In this document: positions 1-8,969 of the stretch, one piece after another | Position numbering within the stretch: position 1 is the first letter of the stretch | How the letters are laid out: every line of letters starts with the position of its first letter | Assembly (NCBI GenBank): GCA_023212695.1 | Contig: JALCCG010000057.1 | Location: forward strand, 33,085 to 97,084 | Direction: 5' to 3' | Length of the DNA stretch: 64,000 nucleotides | Origin: Sporisorium sorghi | Taxonomy: Eukaryota > Basidiomycota > Ustilaginomycetes > Ustilaginales > Ustilaginaceae | Position numbers and translations under genes: made by a program | Notes under the pieces: model-generated | Database searches by the model: none | What the model was told of the DNA's origin: nothing | Seen by the model: only the letters and a program-made list of their open reading frames with translations

Positions 1-561
1 ATGGAGGAGCTGGACCGTGCCAATGGCATCATTAATGACTTTTTGTCTCTGGCCCAGAACCGGGCTGCCGAGAAGGAAGACTGTCATCTTCATGATATTA
101 TCCATGAGCTGAGCCCGCTCTTGTGGGCTGACGCGAACTTGCGTGGACAGAGCATTGAACTGAAGCTCGGAACCCATGTACCCAAGCTGCACCTGAATGC
201 TAAAGAGATGAAACAGCTGATCCTGAATTTGTGTCGCAACGGCATGGAGGCTATGGATGACAAAGGAACGTTGACCCTTGAAACCAGGATCGAAGGGGAC
301 CAGGTGCAGCTGTATGTGGCAGATACCGGAACGGGCATGTCGGAGAGCGAGCTGGAGCGTTTGTTTGAGCCCTTCTACACCACGAAGAGTAAGGGAACGG
401 GGCTTGGGCTCGCCCTGTGTATGAGCATTGTTCAGCGGCATCATGGAACGATCGATGTGAAGTCACAGCAAGGCGAGGGAACGGTGTTCATTATCTCATT
501 TTCTGTCCGCTCGTACCCTCAGGGCTTAATGGAATCCCAAAGCGCTGCCGCGTCCGAATAA
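1..561 (+). CDS. Sensor histidine kinase, C-terminal part (5' end outside window)
   Basis: This is the end of a two-component sensor kinase. The 186 visible residues begin in the second helix of the dimerisation domain, so the phospho-accepting His and any sensor region lie upstream of the window, and the ATG at base 1 is probably internal. The ATP-binding domain is complete: N box with Asn80 (LILNLCRNGMEAMD), G1 box VADTGTG around residues 106-112, F box FEPFYTTK and G2 box GTGLGLA around 132-138. The style resembles Bacillales sporulation-type kinases (KinB/KinE class), but the sensor part is missing, so the signal and the partner cannot be named. Confidence 0.85.
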   Translation: MEELDRANGIINDFLSLAQNRAAEKEDCHLHDIIHELSPLLWADANLRGQSIELKLGTHVPKLHLNAKEMKQLILNLCRNGMEAMDDKGTLTLETRIEGDQVQLYVADTGTGMSESELERLFEPFYTTKSKGTGLGLALCMSIVQRHHGTIDVKSQQGEGTVFIISFSVRSYPQGLMESQSAAASE

Positions 562-616
562 TTAGGAGGATGAATAGGCATCATAAGGCAGAGCTAATGG
601 CAAAGGAGGGATTCGG

Positions 617-730
617 ATGAGTAAAAATGATTCGAAACAGCAGGAGCAGCAGCAGCGCGAAAACAAGGATCGTCGTGGCGAACCCATCGTTGACAAGAAA
701 AAGGATGGGGCCAACTATCCTGCTACCTAG
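617..730 (+). CDS. Small hydrophilic protein, 37 residues
   Basis: A 37-codon frame starts at ATG 617 behind a strong ribosome binding site (AAAGGAGGG, 602-610) and ends at TAG 728. The product is very polar: a Gln/Glu/Lys/Arg-rich first half (MSKNDSKQQEQQQREN) and a second half with GEPIVDKKKDG. It has no Cys, no Trp and no membrane segment. A possible terminator follows about 25 bases downstream. Small charged proteins of this kind are often spore-associated in Bacillales, but I do not recognise a family and assign no function. The quality of the ribosome binding site is the main support. Confidence 0.55.
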   Translation: MSKNDSKQQEQQQRENKDRRGEPIVDKKKDGANYPAT

Positions 731-755
731 TTTAAACCATCGGAAACAGTTAAAG

Positions 756-793
756 ACGAGCGGTATCCCATTTTGTGATGCTGCTCGTTTTGT
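756..793 (+). terminator. Possible rho-independent terminator
   Basis: ACGAGC (756-761) can pair with GCTCGT (783-788), followed by TTTTGT. The loop is long (21 bases), so this is a moderate candidate for ending the kinase plus small-protein transcript. Confidence 0.4.
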
Positions 794-799
794 ATTTTC

Positions 800-827
800 T
801 TGCTTTCACTCTTTAGGATTGTATAAT
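800..827 (+). promoter_or_regulatory. Candidate sigma-A promoter of the bacilliredoxin gene
   Basis: TTGCTT (800-805) lies 16 bases upstream of a perfect TATAAT (822-827), about 60 bases before the start codon at 889. Confidence 0.45.
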
Positions 828-888
828 ATAGATATCGATGAGCTGTTATAATTCGAACAATCTTGTTTATATAAGGAGTGAAGCAGTT

Positions 889-1323
889 ATGGGTATGTCT
901 TTTGACCGATATATGCGCGATATGGTTCAACCGATGCGGGATGAACTCACCAGTTTGGGAATCAAGGAGCTCACAACTCCTGAAGCGGTAGAGGAAGTGC
1001 TGCCAAATGCGCAAGGTACAACACTGGTTGTTGTAAACTCCGTATGCGGATGTGCTGCAGGGCAAGCACGCCCAGGTGTAGCCATAGCGCTTGAGAACCA
1101 AGTGAAGCCGGATCATTTGTATACCGTATTCGCTGGACAGGATAAGGAAGCAACGGCAAAAGCCCGTGAGTATTTTGCTCCGTATCCGCCATCCTCACCA
1201 TCGATTGCTCTGCTGAAGGACGGGGAATTGGTGCACTTTATTGAGCGTCACCAAGTGGAGAACCGTTCCGCAGAAGAAATCGCGGCTGATTTGTCCGACG
1301 CATTCAATCGCTACTGCCAGTAA
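889..1323 (+). CDS. Bacilliredoxin, BrxA/BrxB (YphP/YqiW) family
   Basis: This 144-residue protein matches the bacilliredoxin family, which removes bacillithiol from S-bacillithiolated cytoplasmic proteins during thiol stress in Firmicutes. The family signature NSVCGCAAG carries the active-site Cys53-Gly-Cys55; VFAGQDKEATA and PPSSPS are also typical. Length equals that of the B. subtilis homologues. The start at 889 is preferred over an in-frame ATG at 838 because AAGGAG (873-878) sits correctly before it and the upstream extension is not conserved-looking. The gene is monocistronic, with its own promoter and a strong terminator. It could be either the BrxA or the BrxB type; features of both are present. 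Confidence 0.93.
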   Translation: MGMSFDRYMRDMVQPMRDELTSLGIKELTTPEAVEEVLPNAQGTTLVVVNSVCGCAAGQARPGVAIALENQVKPDHLYTVFAGQDKEATAKAREYFAPYPPSSPSIALLKDGELVHFIERHQVENRSAEEIAADLSDAFNRYCQ

Positions 1324-1339
1324 GCTGGCAGTTACATAG

Positions 1340-1381
1340 GCCCCGAAGCATTCGGCATATTCCGAAGCCGCGGGGCTTTTG
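1340..1381 (+). terminator. Rho-independent terminator after bacilliredoxin gene
   Basis: GCCCCG (1340-1345) pairs with CGGGGC (1371-1376), with an inner TTCGG/CCGAA stem, followed by TTTT. Confidence 0.85.
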
Positions 1382-1437
1382 TTGTATATGTTACGTACTT
1401 AAGAAAGAGAGAGCATACTGAAAGGAGTCTTTGAATC

Positions 1438-2247
1438 ATGAGCCTACAAGAACAAATTATTGCTGAACTGGGTGTCAAACCAACCATTAATGTGGAGGAA
1501 GAGGTCAGCAAACGGGTTGATTTTCTGAAAAATTATGTGAAAAACTCAGGCACTTCGGGGCTGCTGATCGCTATTAGCGGCGGGATCGATTCCGCTGTGG
1601 CAGCGGGTCTGTGCAAGCGGGCAACCGACGAGCTCACCGAGGAGACTGGCAAGGAATACAAAACACTTGGAGTATTTCAGCCATTCGGTGAACAGGCCGA
1701 TATTTCCGACAGCTATGCTACGGCCAAAGCCTTCGATCTGAAGCATACCGTGGAGACCAATATCGAGGAAGCTGTAAATGAGATTGCTCTTGAGGTTGAG
1801 CATGGTCTGAAAAATATTGGTGTTCATAAACATATCAGTGTTCCCGGCAAAGGCAACGTAAAAGCCAGAGTTCGCATGGTGGTGCAATATGCGCTGGCGT
1901 TTGAGCAGAATTTGATTGTTGTCGGGACTGACCATGCGTCTGAGGCCATCACCGGCTTTTACACCAAGTGGGGCGATGGAGCAGTGGACATCACGCCGCT
2001 AAGTTCCTTGAACAAACGTCAGGTCCGTATGCTTGCATCCTATTTGGGAGTACCGCAATCGATCCTGGACAAAGCGCCTTCCGCTGGGCTATGGGAAGGA
2101 CAGACGGATGAGAAAGAGCTCGGAATCAGCTACGATGATAACAGTGACTATTTGGAGGGCAAGACAATCAATCCTGAAGTTCAGGAGAAACTGGAGAGTT
2201 ATTACGTAAAAACCGCTCACAAGCGCAACACGATTCCAGGAATTTAA
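1438..2247 (+). CDS. nadE: NAD synthetase, ammonia-dependent
   Basis: NadE catalyses the last step of NAD synthesis: ATP-dependent amidation of deamido-NAD with ammonia. At 269 residues it is the short, ammonia-using form without a glutaminase domain, close to B. subtilis NadE. The ATP-pyrophosphatase loop SGGIDSA is at residues 47-53, and the GTDHASEAITGFYTKWGDG stretch is the conserved substrate and dimer region. An AAAGGAG ribosome binding site (1421-1427) precedes ATG 1438. The gene is flanked by terminators on both sides and appears to be transcribed alone. Confidence 0.96.
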   Translation: MSLQEQIIAELGVKPTINVEEEVSKRVDFLKNYVKNSGTSGLLIAISGGIDSAVAAGLCKRATDELTEETGKEYKTLGVFQPFGEQADISDSYATAKAFDLKHTVETNIEEAVNEIALEVEHGLKNIGVHKHISVPGKGNVKARVRMVVQYALAFEQNLIVVGTDHASEAITGFYTKWGDGAVDITPLSSLNKRQVRMLASYLGVPQSILDKAPSAGLWEGQTDEKELGISYDDNSDYLEGKTINPEVQEKLESYYVKTAHKRNTIPGI

Positions 2248-2265
2248 TATAACGATTTTCAGGCC

Positions 2266-2310
2266 AAAAAGCCTTTTGGGGGATTACCTTCCAGAAGGCT
2301 TTTGTTTTTT
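2266..2310 (+). terminator. Rho-independent terminator after nadE
   Basis: AAAAGCCTT (2267-2275) pairs with AAGGCTTTT (2295-2303), followed by GTTTTTT. Confidence 0.85.
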
Positions 2311-2422
2311 ATATTCGGGACCCCACACCCCATCAGGATGCGGCTTGAACCGTCTAAACAGATAAAATTTGAAATGACACAAATTGAATGATTTCATGTT
2401 GTTGTAACACGACAGTCTCGCG

Positions 2423-2451
2423 TTGACGTACATCGACTGATACAATATAGT
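2423..2451 (+). promoter_or_regulatory. Candidate sigma-A promoter of acpS-mutY
   Basis: TTGACG (2423-2428), a 17-base spacer, then TATAGT (2446-2451). It lies about 50 bases before the acpS start codon. Confidence 0.55.
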
Positions 2452-2502
2452 AGTGAGTTTGATTATGGACGGAAGACGGGTTAGTGAAGGAGAGCGGAAG
2501 AT

Positions 2503-2895
2503 GTGATTTACGGAATTGGACATGATGTGCTGGACATGAAACGAATGGACATTCTGATGACAGGCCCGCATGGAGAGAAATTCATGGAACGTGTACTTAC
2601 ACAGGGAGAGCGGATAATCGCTGCCCGTAAGGGAGCTAAACGGACGGAGTTTGTTGCCGGGCGCTTTGCTGCCAAGGAAGCGATATCCAAGTCCTTTGGC
2701 TGCGGAATCGGTCGCCTGATCGGATTCTGGGACATTGAAGTGCTGCCAAATGGCCTCGGGAAACCCATCGCCACTCTGTCCAAGGAAGCCTGGACACGCC
2801 TCGGAATTGACCAACCTGCCGATTACACGATTCATTTGACGATTTCGCATCAGACAGAGCTGGCTTCGGCCTTCGCGGTTGTTGAGACACTATAG
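2503..2895 (+). CDS. acpS: Holo-[acyl-carrier-protein] synthase
   Basis: AcpS moves the 4'-phosphopantetheine arm from coenzyme A to a Ser of apo-acyl carrier protein, activating fatty acid synthesis. The protein has 130 residues, the normal size for the small trimeric AcpS type. Both magnesium-binding signatures are present: GIGHDVLD with Asp8, and GRFAAKEAISKSFG with Glu59. Translation begins at GTG 2503, ten bases after GAAGGAG (2486-2492). The gene is separated from mutY by only 26 bases and probably shares its transcript. Confidence 0.95.
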   Translation: MIYGIGHDVLDMKRMDILMTGPHGEKFMERVLTQGERIIAARKGAKRTEFVAGRFAAKEAISKSFGCGIGRLIGFWDIEVLPNGLGKPIATLSKEAWTRLGIDQPADYTIHLTISHQTELASAFAVVETL

Positions 2896-2921
2896 TAAGG
2901 TTATGAAGGGGATTTATATAG

Positions 2922-4064
2922 ATGTATAACACAGAACTTAAACGATATTTCAGCCAGGAGCTATTGGATTGGTACGAGGTGAATAAAAGGGATCTGCCAT
3001 GGCGCAGACACCGCGATCCTTATTATATTTGGGTATCGGAAATTATGCTGCAGCAGACCCGGGTGGATACGGTTATTCCATATTTTCATCGGTTTATCGA
3101 GTGGTTCCCGACGATCCAATCGCTTGCAGATGCACCGGAGGACGATGTGCTGAAATGCTGGGAGGGTCTAGGGTATTATTCCAGGGCACGCAATCTCCAG
3201 GCTGCTGCAAGGCAAGTAACGGAGCTGTATGGTGGCGTTATGCCAAGCGGTAAAGACGAAGTGTCGGGACTAAAAGGCATCGGTCCTTACACTTCAGGCG
3301 CCATTCGCAGCATTGCATTCAACATTCCCGCGGCCGCGGTGGATGGTAACGTGATGCGCGTGCTGTCCCGTTATTTTTTGATTGAAGAAGATATTATGAA
3401 AGTGAAGACACGTACCAAAATGGAGGAGCTGGTGCTTACTCTGGTCCCTGAGGGACGAGCATCGGATTTTACGCAGGCACTGATGGAGCTGGGGGCATTA
3501 ATCTGTACGCCGAAGTCGCCCAAATGTCTGGTGTGCCCGGTCATGGAGCACTGCACGGCACGGTATGAGGGCAAGGAGGAGTCCCTTCCGATTAAGACAA
3601 AGGCGAAGCCCCCTCGTCCTGAATATCGCCTTACAGCCATCGTAGAGGGTACGGGCGTGCACGAAGGGAAAATCCTGATCCGCAAGCGGCCATCAACCGG
3701 CCTGTTGGCAGGAATGTGGGAGCTGCCTCATGTCATTGTGCCGGCATCGGCAAACCCGGCTGTGATGCCCGAGGAGCCGGCTATGAGCCATCTGCAAGGC
3801 GCTTTGCTGGAGGAAGGGATTCCAGTTTTGCCAATCGGCCATGTGATGGACGCGGAGCATACCTTTAGCCATATTCATTGGAATATGGGGGTATACCGCT
3901 GCACATGGCAGGATGCGCCGATATCTTCCCTGCAAGCCGCAGAAAGCGCAGCAGCGTATGAGACGGGCATCGAGCAATTCCGCTGGATTCACGTGCATGA
4001 CATGGAACGCTACGCGTTCCCGAACGTGTTCATCCGTATTTTACATTCGTATTTCTCATCTTGA
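2922..4064 (+). CDS. mutY: A/G-specific adenine DNA glycosylase
   Basis: MutY removes adenine mispaired with 8-oxoguanine, preventing G-to-T mutations. The 380-residue protein has the full architecture: a catalytic domain with Glu40 (SEIMLQQT), a helix-hairpin-helix (GLKGIGPYTSGAI, about 116-128) followed by catalytic Asp141 (VDGNVMRV), an iron-sulphur cluster motif C195-X6-C202-X2-C205-X5-C211, and a C-terminal NUDIX-like domain (about 235-380) that recognises 8-oxoguanine. It follows acpS closely. A GAAGGGGA ribosome binding site lies upstream of ATG 2922. Confidence 0.96.
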   Translation: MYNTELKRYFSQELLDWYEVNKRDLPWRRHRDPYYIWVSEIMLQQTRVDTVIPYFHRFIEWFPTIQSLADAPEDDVLKCWEGLGYYSRARNLQAAARQVTELYGGVMPSGKDEVSGLKGIGPYTSGAIRSIAFNIPAAAVDGNVMRVLSRYFLIEEDIMKVKTRTKMEELVLTLVPEGRASDFTQALMELGALICTPKSPKCLVCPVMEHCTARYEGKEESLPIKTKAKPPRPEYRLTAIVEGTGVHEGKILIRKRPSTGLLAGMWELPHVIVPASANPAVMPEEPAMSHLQGALLEEGIPVLPIGHVMDAEHTFSHIHWNMGVYRCTWQDAPISSLQAAESAAAYETGIEQFRWIHVHDMERYAFPNVFIRILHSYFSS

Positions 4065-4114
4065 AGCTGTTCTCCTTCCTAGGAGAAGTATAGAAGGAAA
4101 CCGCATAAGGAGTA

Positions 4115-5359
4115 GTGAAGCTGTTGCATAGCTGGAAGAATGCGCTGTTGTACACTTTTGGTATCGGGGTTTCCAATCTCGGGAACTGGATCTATCTGGT
4201 TGCGATCAATTTGCTTGTGCTGCATATGACAGGCTCTCCTGCTGCCGTGGCTGGATTGTTCATCATTCGGCCGCTTGCAACCTTATTGACTAACTCGTGG
4301 GCAGGGAGCATCATTGACCGGATGAATAAGCGCAAGCTTATGATTTCAACCGATATTATTCGGGGTGTCCTGATTGCCACAATCCCTTTTATGTCCTCCG
4401 TGTGGGGGATTTATATCATCATGTTCCTGATAAATGTGGCGGGCTCCTTCTTCGGGCCTACCTCAATGACTTATGTCACGAAGTTGATTCCGACAGAGGA
4501 ACGAAAGCGGTTTAATGCATGGTCCAGCTTTACTACTTCCGGAGCCGTACTGCTGGGTCCCGCTATATCTGGACTATTGATCGCTTATACGGATATTCGA
4601 ATCAGCATTGTTATTAATGCGGTATCATTCTTTATCTGCGCACTGGTCATTTACTTTCTTCCCGATGTGGATGGGGAGGAATTGGATGGCAGCAAACGGA
4701 ATGTCATCACGATGAAGACACTCCTTCAGGACTGGATCGCTGTCATTGATTTCGGCAAAGCCGCGAAATATTTCATGCTGGTCTACCTGTTGTTTCAATG
4801 CGCCATGCTGCTCGGATTTGCGCTCGATTCCCAGGAGGCAACCTTCATTAAACAAGTGCTGCTGCTCGGAGATGAGGATTACGGTTTGCTTATAAGTGTA
4901 GCAGGAGCAGGGTATTTGGCAGGCTCGGCGGCAGCGTCTCTATCGGTAAAATGGCTGTCGCTGCGTATGTTTATCGGAGCTGGCGTCCTGCTGTCGAGTG
5001 CGGGTTATATGATTTTCTATGCAGCTTCCGGCCTTGTGACTGCAGTAATCGGATTTATCATTTTTGGTTTTTTCTCTTCGTATGCCAATGCGGGGTTTAC
5101 CACATTCTTTCAAAATCAGGTGCCTATCGATCTGATGGGACGCTTCACCAGCGTGACCCGTATGTTGGAAGGAATGCTTCAGATCGCTCTTACGCTTCTG
5201 CTAGGCTTTGCAGCTGATGTATGGTCACTGCAGGCCGTCTGCCTGATCGGTGCAGGTGCAGCGGTTCTTATCTCGGTCGTATTATGGGGTGTCATCTATG
5301 CACCATCCAAAGTCCGCTATTACGAGTCCGATAAGGTGACGGCGACCGGCATCCATTAA
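4115..5359 (+). CDS. Major facilitator superfamily transporter
   Basis: This is a 12-helix membrane transporter of about 414 residues, resembling drug and macrolide efflux members of the MFS. Hydrophobic segments alternate with short loops throughout; the cytoplasmic loop SIIDRMNKRKLMISTD after helix 2 is the MFS signature position. A charged central loop (about 190-215) divides two six-helix halves. The start is uncertain: GTG 4115 lies only two bases after AAGGAG (4107-4112), which is unusually close, and TTG 4124 in the same frame is an alternative. The substrate cannot be deduced. Confidence 0.85.
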   Translation: MKLLHSWKNALLYTFGIGVSNLGNWIYLVAINLLVLHMTGSPAAVAGLFIIRPLATLLTNSWAGSIIDRMNKRKLMISTDIIRGVLIATIPFMSSVWGIYIIMFLINVAGSFFGPTSMTYVTKLIPTEERKRFNAWSSFTTSGAVLLGPAISGLLIAYTDIRISIVINAVSFFICALVIYFLPDVDGEELDGSKRNVITMKTLLQDWIAVIDFGKAAKYFMLVYLLFQCAMLLGFALDSQEATFIKQVLLLGDEDYGLLISVAGAGYLAGSAAASLSVKWLSLRMFIGAGVLLSSAGYMIFYAASGLVTAVIGFIIFGFFSSYANAGFTTFFQNQVPIDLMGRFTSVTRMLEGMLQIALTLLLGFAADVWSLQAVCLIGAGAAVLISVVLWGVIYAPSKVRYYESDKVTATGIH

Positions 5360-5382
5360 ATCGATAGTCGTAGACATCAAAA

Positions 5383-5432
5383 AAAGGCTGCTACAGCGGT
5401 AGACATGATCTACAGCTGTAAGCAGCCTTTTG
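5383..5432. terminator. Bidirectional terminator between MFS gene and sodA
   Basis: AAAGGCTGCT plus ACAGC (5383-5397) pair with GCTGT plus AAGCAGCCTTT (5415-5430). A run of A on one side and T on the other fits termination of both converging genes. Confidence 0.85.
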
Positions 5433-5457
5433 TATGCATCGGCTTAGTTAAACGATA

Positions 5458-6066
5458 TTACTTCGCGTTATCGTAGCGTTTGCCGACTTCTTCCCAGTTG
5501 ACTACATTCCAGAAAGCGGAGATGTAATCAGGGCGTTTGTTTTGATAGTTCAGGTAGTAAGCATGCTCCCAAACGTCAAGGCCAAGGACAGGTGTTTGAC
5601 CTTCCATGATCGGGCTGTCTTGGTTAGGTGTGCTGGTTACTGCCAATTTGCCGTCTTTAACAACGAGCCAAGCCCAGCCGCTGCCGAAACGTGTTGTAGC
5701 TGCTTTTGCGAAATCTTCTTTGAATTTATCGAAGCCGCCAAGTTCATTGTTGATAGCATCAGCCAATGCGCCAGTCGGTTGTCCGCCGCCATTAGGTCCG
5801 ATAACTTCCCAGAACAGGGAGTGGTTTGCATGGCCGCCGCCGTTGTTACGAACTGCTGTGCGGATGCTTTCTGGAACAGCGTCAAGGTTAGCAATCAGTT
5901 CTTCAAGGGATTTGTCTTGAAGCTCAGGAGCGTTCTCAAGCGCAGCGTTCAAGTTCGTTACGTAGGTATTATGGTGGCGATCGTGGTGGATCTCCATCGT
6001 TTGTGCGTCGATATGAGGCTCGAGCGCGTTGTTTGCGTAAGGAAGTGCTGGTAATTGAAATGCCAT
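5458..6066 (-). CDS. sodA: Superoxide dismutase (Mn/Fe family)
   Basis: SodA converts superoxide to hydrogen peroxide and oxygen in the cytoplasm. The 202-residue protein has all four metal ligands at standard places: His27 (MEIHHDRHH), His82 ([10 protein letters not shown]), Asp164 and His168 (LDVWEHAYY). Gly-Gly-rich segments and Gln151-equivalent sequence are compatible with a manganese enzyme, but the metal cannot be proved from sequence. An AGGAGGT ribosome binding site lies before the start. A second SOD-domain protein is encoded at 19161-20330, so the cell has at least two. Confidence 0.96.
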   Translation of the reverse strand: MAFQLPALPYANNALEPHIDAQTMEIHHDRHHNTYVTNLNAALENAPELQDKSLEELIANLDAVPESIRTAVRNNGGGHANHSLFWEVIGPNGGGQPTGALADAINNELGGFDKFKEDFAKAATTRFGSGWAWLVVKDGKLAVTSTPNQDSPIMEGQTPVLGLDVWEHAYYLNYQNKRPDYISAFWNVVNWEEVGKRYDNAK

Positions 6067-6177
6067 AATAAAAACCTCCTGTAAATTTAGTTTTTGGTTA
6101 TGATGAAAGGTCTTCCTTCATCAGGAAGTCTTTATCATCCCGGAGCAATGAGATATGTAATCCGGCTACACTACATA

Positions 6178-6206
6178 TATTAAACCGTTTTGGGTGATTA
6201 AATCAA
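6178..6206 (-). promoter_or_regulatory. Candidate sigma-A promoter of sodA
   Basis: On the minus strand, TTGATT (6206-6201) is followed after 17 bases by TTAATA (6183-6178), about 110 bases upstream of the sodA start. The remainder of the 305-base gap to the next gene holds nothing else I can identify. Confidence 0.4.
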
Positions 6207-6371
6207 CTTTTATGTTTGAAAAGTCCGAAAGACCTGATAAATCAGCAAAAATTTATGAAGAACTTTCCTGTGAAACTTGTCGTTATATATATGACCATGG
6301 ACACAAGTCGATGACATCTGCATGGGACAATGAAAGGGATATGCCGAGGTAGAAGGGAGTCGTTTCAAAAC

Positions 6372-8942
6372 ATGAGTAGTACAAAGTTCAGAGTGACTGC
6401 CGTCTTAATGGCTGCAATTCTGGCAGCGGCACCGCAAGCAGAGGCAGCGGCAGCTAAGACGGGGCCATCGCAAGTCACGAAATCCAATTCGCAGAATCAT
6501 GCAGTGCCTGCATGGAACGTAACGCTTGGCAATAACGTTACGGCAACGCTGGAGCATGCCGACGGATGGCAGCAAAACGGCACATATGTTGCAGTGTTTA
6601 CCCTGAAGTACAAAAACGGGGGCAAGAGCTCCGCACGGCTGGTATCCTATTTTCCTAAGGTGGTGCTACCCGGCGGTTCTGTGACAGCTGCTAATCCAAT
6701 TACCAGAGATCTTGCCAAGAAGAAGATTGAACCGGGTCAGAGCCTCAGCGTGACCTACTATGCCAAAACCGAAGGCAGCTCCTTATCCGGCATGAAGCTG
6801 GTGATGGACGTATGGAATCCGAAAGCCAAAGGCTACCTGCAGCGTGTCGGAACGTACAGATTGCCTGCCAATTATTCGGCAGCTGCCGCACCGGGATCGA
6901 GTACCAAGCTGCAATTGGGCGGTACGCCGGTTACCGTTCAGGCGGAATCGCTGGAGATCATTAAGTATGACGGCAAAGTGATAGCCAAAGTCGGCATGAA
7001 TATGACAAACCATGGCGGAAAAGTGTGGAGCGACCGCGGTTTCGAACCTCATCTGGTGACGGCAAGCGGCAATTCATTCCTTCTTCATCACGAAGCAGGT
7101 ACAGAGGGGGTACCCATCCAGCCGAAAGAGAAGAAATTGGTATATTACATAACGGAAATTCCCTCTTATCTTAAATCGGCCGGTTTGCGTTTCCTATGGA
7201 CCGAAAACGACGACACACTGAAGCTCACCTTGCCGGTCGAGTCCTTTAAGCTGCCAGCGGCAACAGCTCCTAAATGGGATATCGCGGCGGGGGCAGCCAA
7301 GAAGATGACGATCAAGGGGATTCCGGTTGAAGCCAGAATCAGGCAGGCTTCGCTGCGTTCCTCCGGGGGCGAGGGCATATGGAACATCGAGATGTCTTTC
7401 AAGAACAAAGGCAAGAAATCGGTGGCAGTGCCGGGTTATGATTTTGCGATTAAAGCCTCGGAAGGCTCCTTCCATCCTTACAATCCGGATAACAAAGTGG
7501 GTCTGACACTGCGACCTGGCGAAGAGAAAACGATGTCGATGGAAATTTCGCTACCGCTTGAGCTCAAGCAGGACAAGCTGAAGCTGCAAATGATTGAATC
7601 CTCTGCCGGGGATGATCCTTCAACCCAAACCCCTGCTAATCCGGCCGAGCCGGGCAGCGAATCGGCGTCAGGAGCTCAGGAGAAAGTGGCCCTGCCGATT
7701 GCCTATTTTGAAATTTCGTATCAAACGGAGCGCAAGGCTTCCATCGGTGTCGAATACGGCGCGCAGTCTGCCCAGGGATTTGCTTACACGCTTGTATCCA
7801 TGCAGCGTCTCCCATGGCAGGATACAGATCTCATTGTTGCCAAGCTGCGTCTGCGAAATATTCAGGAATCCAAATCGCTGCCGCTGCCTGAGCTTAAGGC
7901 AAACGTCACATCGGACGAAAAAACGGTGTTGACCGGCTCTGAGGTTATTGCAGAGGAACAGGGCTCTTTGATTGCCCCCGGGTCATCAACAGAGGTGTAT
8001 GTCATGGCGCGGATCCCTTATACCAAGGACATCCGTTCGCTCCGCTTCGAGCTGTTTACCCAGAAAGATACAGCTAAATCTTCTTTCCTGACCGTAACCA
8101 CTTCAGGAGCCACGCAGTCGATTGAAGTGCTGGAGAAGGGAAGACCCTACTCGGTTACCGTTATCGGTAAACGTGCAGATGCGCAGGAGCGACGGACCGT
8201 GATCTATGAGGGGGTAGATACCGACATTGTCTATTCCGAGCTGTTGCTGACCAGCAATGAACAGCGCCGTGTGCAAGCGGCCATGCTGAAAGGGTATTTC
8301 CAGAGCGCGGACGGAATGATTTACGAAGCGGACACCATTCAGCCGGAAGCCGCGCTACAGCCAGGGTCCAAGCAGTCCGTCGTCTTTTGGGCAAGGGTGC
8401 CAAAAGGGGTATCGGGCGAACTGGGACTAGCTCTTGGCACGGCGATGTCCGGCGGCAAGCTTGCGGAAACGGGGAAAGACGTTACCGGTGTGATGGGCGT
8501 GAAGAAACTGATGCTGAATCCGGTGAGACCGGCAGCAAGCTCCGGGCTGACGCAGCTCGATTGGTATCCTTACAACGTATCCGTCACGAAGGCGTCAGGG
8601 CATTTGCAGGAAGGCAGCTCTTCCATTTCGCTGAATGTCACGTTTGACGTGAAACGCAGCGAGAGTATTACTGCCGCGGATTCCGGCCACAAGCTGATTC
8701 TGATCATCAAAGACGTGCTGGGACAGACACAGGAGCGCACACTTACGCCAGGTACGGATATCCAGGTGCCAGGTACTCGGTCGATGTCGATCGAGTTGAC
8801 GGACGATCAATATAAAAGACTTCGCGGCGGATGGTTTAACCTGACTCTTGTGGACGAATTCCAGAATGAGCGAATCACGCTTGGCAGCCAAAGCTATAAT
8901 CTGACATTCCAGCCTACTGTGGATCCGAATGAGGAGAGATAG
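6372..8942 (+). CDS. Large secreted protein of an ABC export operon, function unknown
   Basis: This 856-residue protein begins with a clear signal peptide (charged MSSTKFR, hydrophobic core, cleavage region near AEAAAA). The mature part appears to be a series of beta-rich, Ig-like modules: stretches such as VAVFTLKYKNGGKSSARL, WNIEMSFKNKGKKSVAVP and LIVAKLRLRNIQESKSLPLP look like repeats of one fold, separated by Pro/Ser-rich linkers (for example around 415-440). I do not recognise a named family. The start at 6372 is preferred to an upstream ATG at 6330 because it gives a proper signal peptide and GAAGGGAG lies nearby. It is the first gene of an operon with an ABC ATPase, permease and membrane fusion protein, so it probably works at the cell surface with that exporter. 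Confidence 0.75.
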   Translation: MSSTKFRVTAVLMAAILAAAPQAEAAAAKTGPSQVTKSNSQNHAVPAWNVTLGNNVTATLEHADGWQQNGTYVAVFTLKYKNGGKSSARLVSYFPKVVLPGGSVTAANPITRDLAKKKIEPGQSLSVTYYAKTEGSSLSGMKLVMDVWNPKAKGYLQRVGTYRLPANYSAAAAPGSSTKLQLGGTPVTVQAESLEIIKYDGKVIAKVGMNMTNHGGKVWSDRGFEPHLVTASGNSFLLHHEAGTEGVPIQPKEKKLVYYITEIPSYLKSAGLRFLWTENDDTLKLTLPVESFKLPAATAPKWDIAAGAAKKMTIKGIPVEARIRQASLRSSGGEGIWNIEMSFKNKGKKSVAVPGYDFAIKASEGSFHPYNPDNKVGLTLRPGEEKTMSMEISLPLELKQDKLKLQMIESSAGDDPSTQTPANPAEPGSESASGAQEKVALPIAYFEISYQTERKASIGVEYGAQSAQGFAYTLVSMQRLPWQDTDLIVAKLRLRNIQESKSLPLPELKANVTSDEKTVLTGSEVIAEEQGSLIAPGSSTEVYVMARIPYTKDIRSLRFELFTQKDTAKSSFLTVTTSGATQSIEVLEKGRPYSVTVIGKRADAQERRTVIYEGVDTDIVYSELLLTSNEQRRVQAAMLKGYFQSADGMIYEADTIQPEAALQPGSKQSVVFWARVPKGVSGELGLALGTAMSGGKLAETGKDVTGVMGVKKLMLNPVRPAASSGLTQLDWYPYNVSVTKASGHLQEGSSSISLNVTFDVKRSESITAADSGHKLILIIKDVLGQTQERTLTPGTDIQVPGTRSMSIELTDDQYKRLRGGWFNLTLVDEFQNERITLGSQSYNLTFQPTVDPNEER

Positions 8943-8969
8943 ATTAAGAATCGGAAAGGAACAGCGAAC

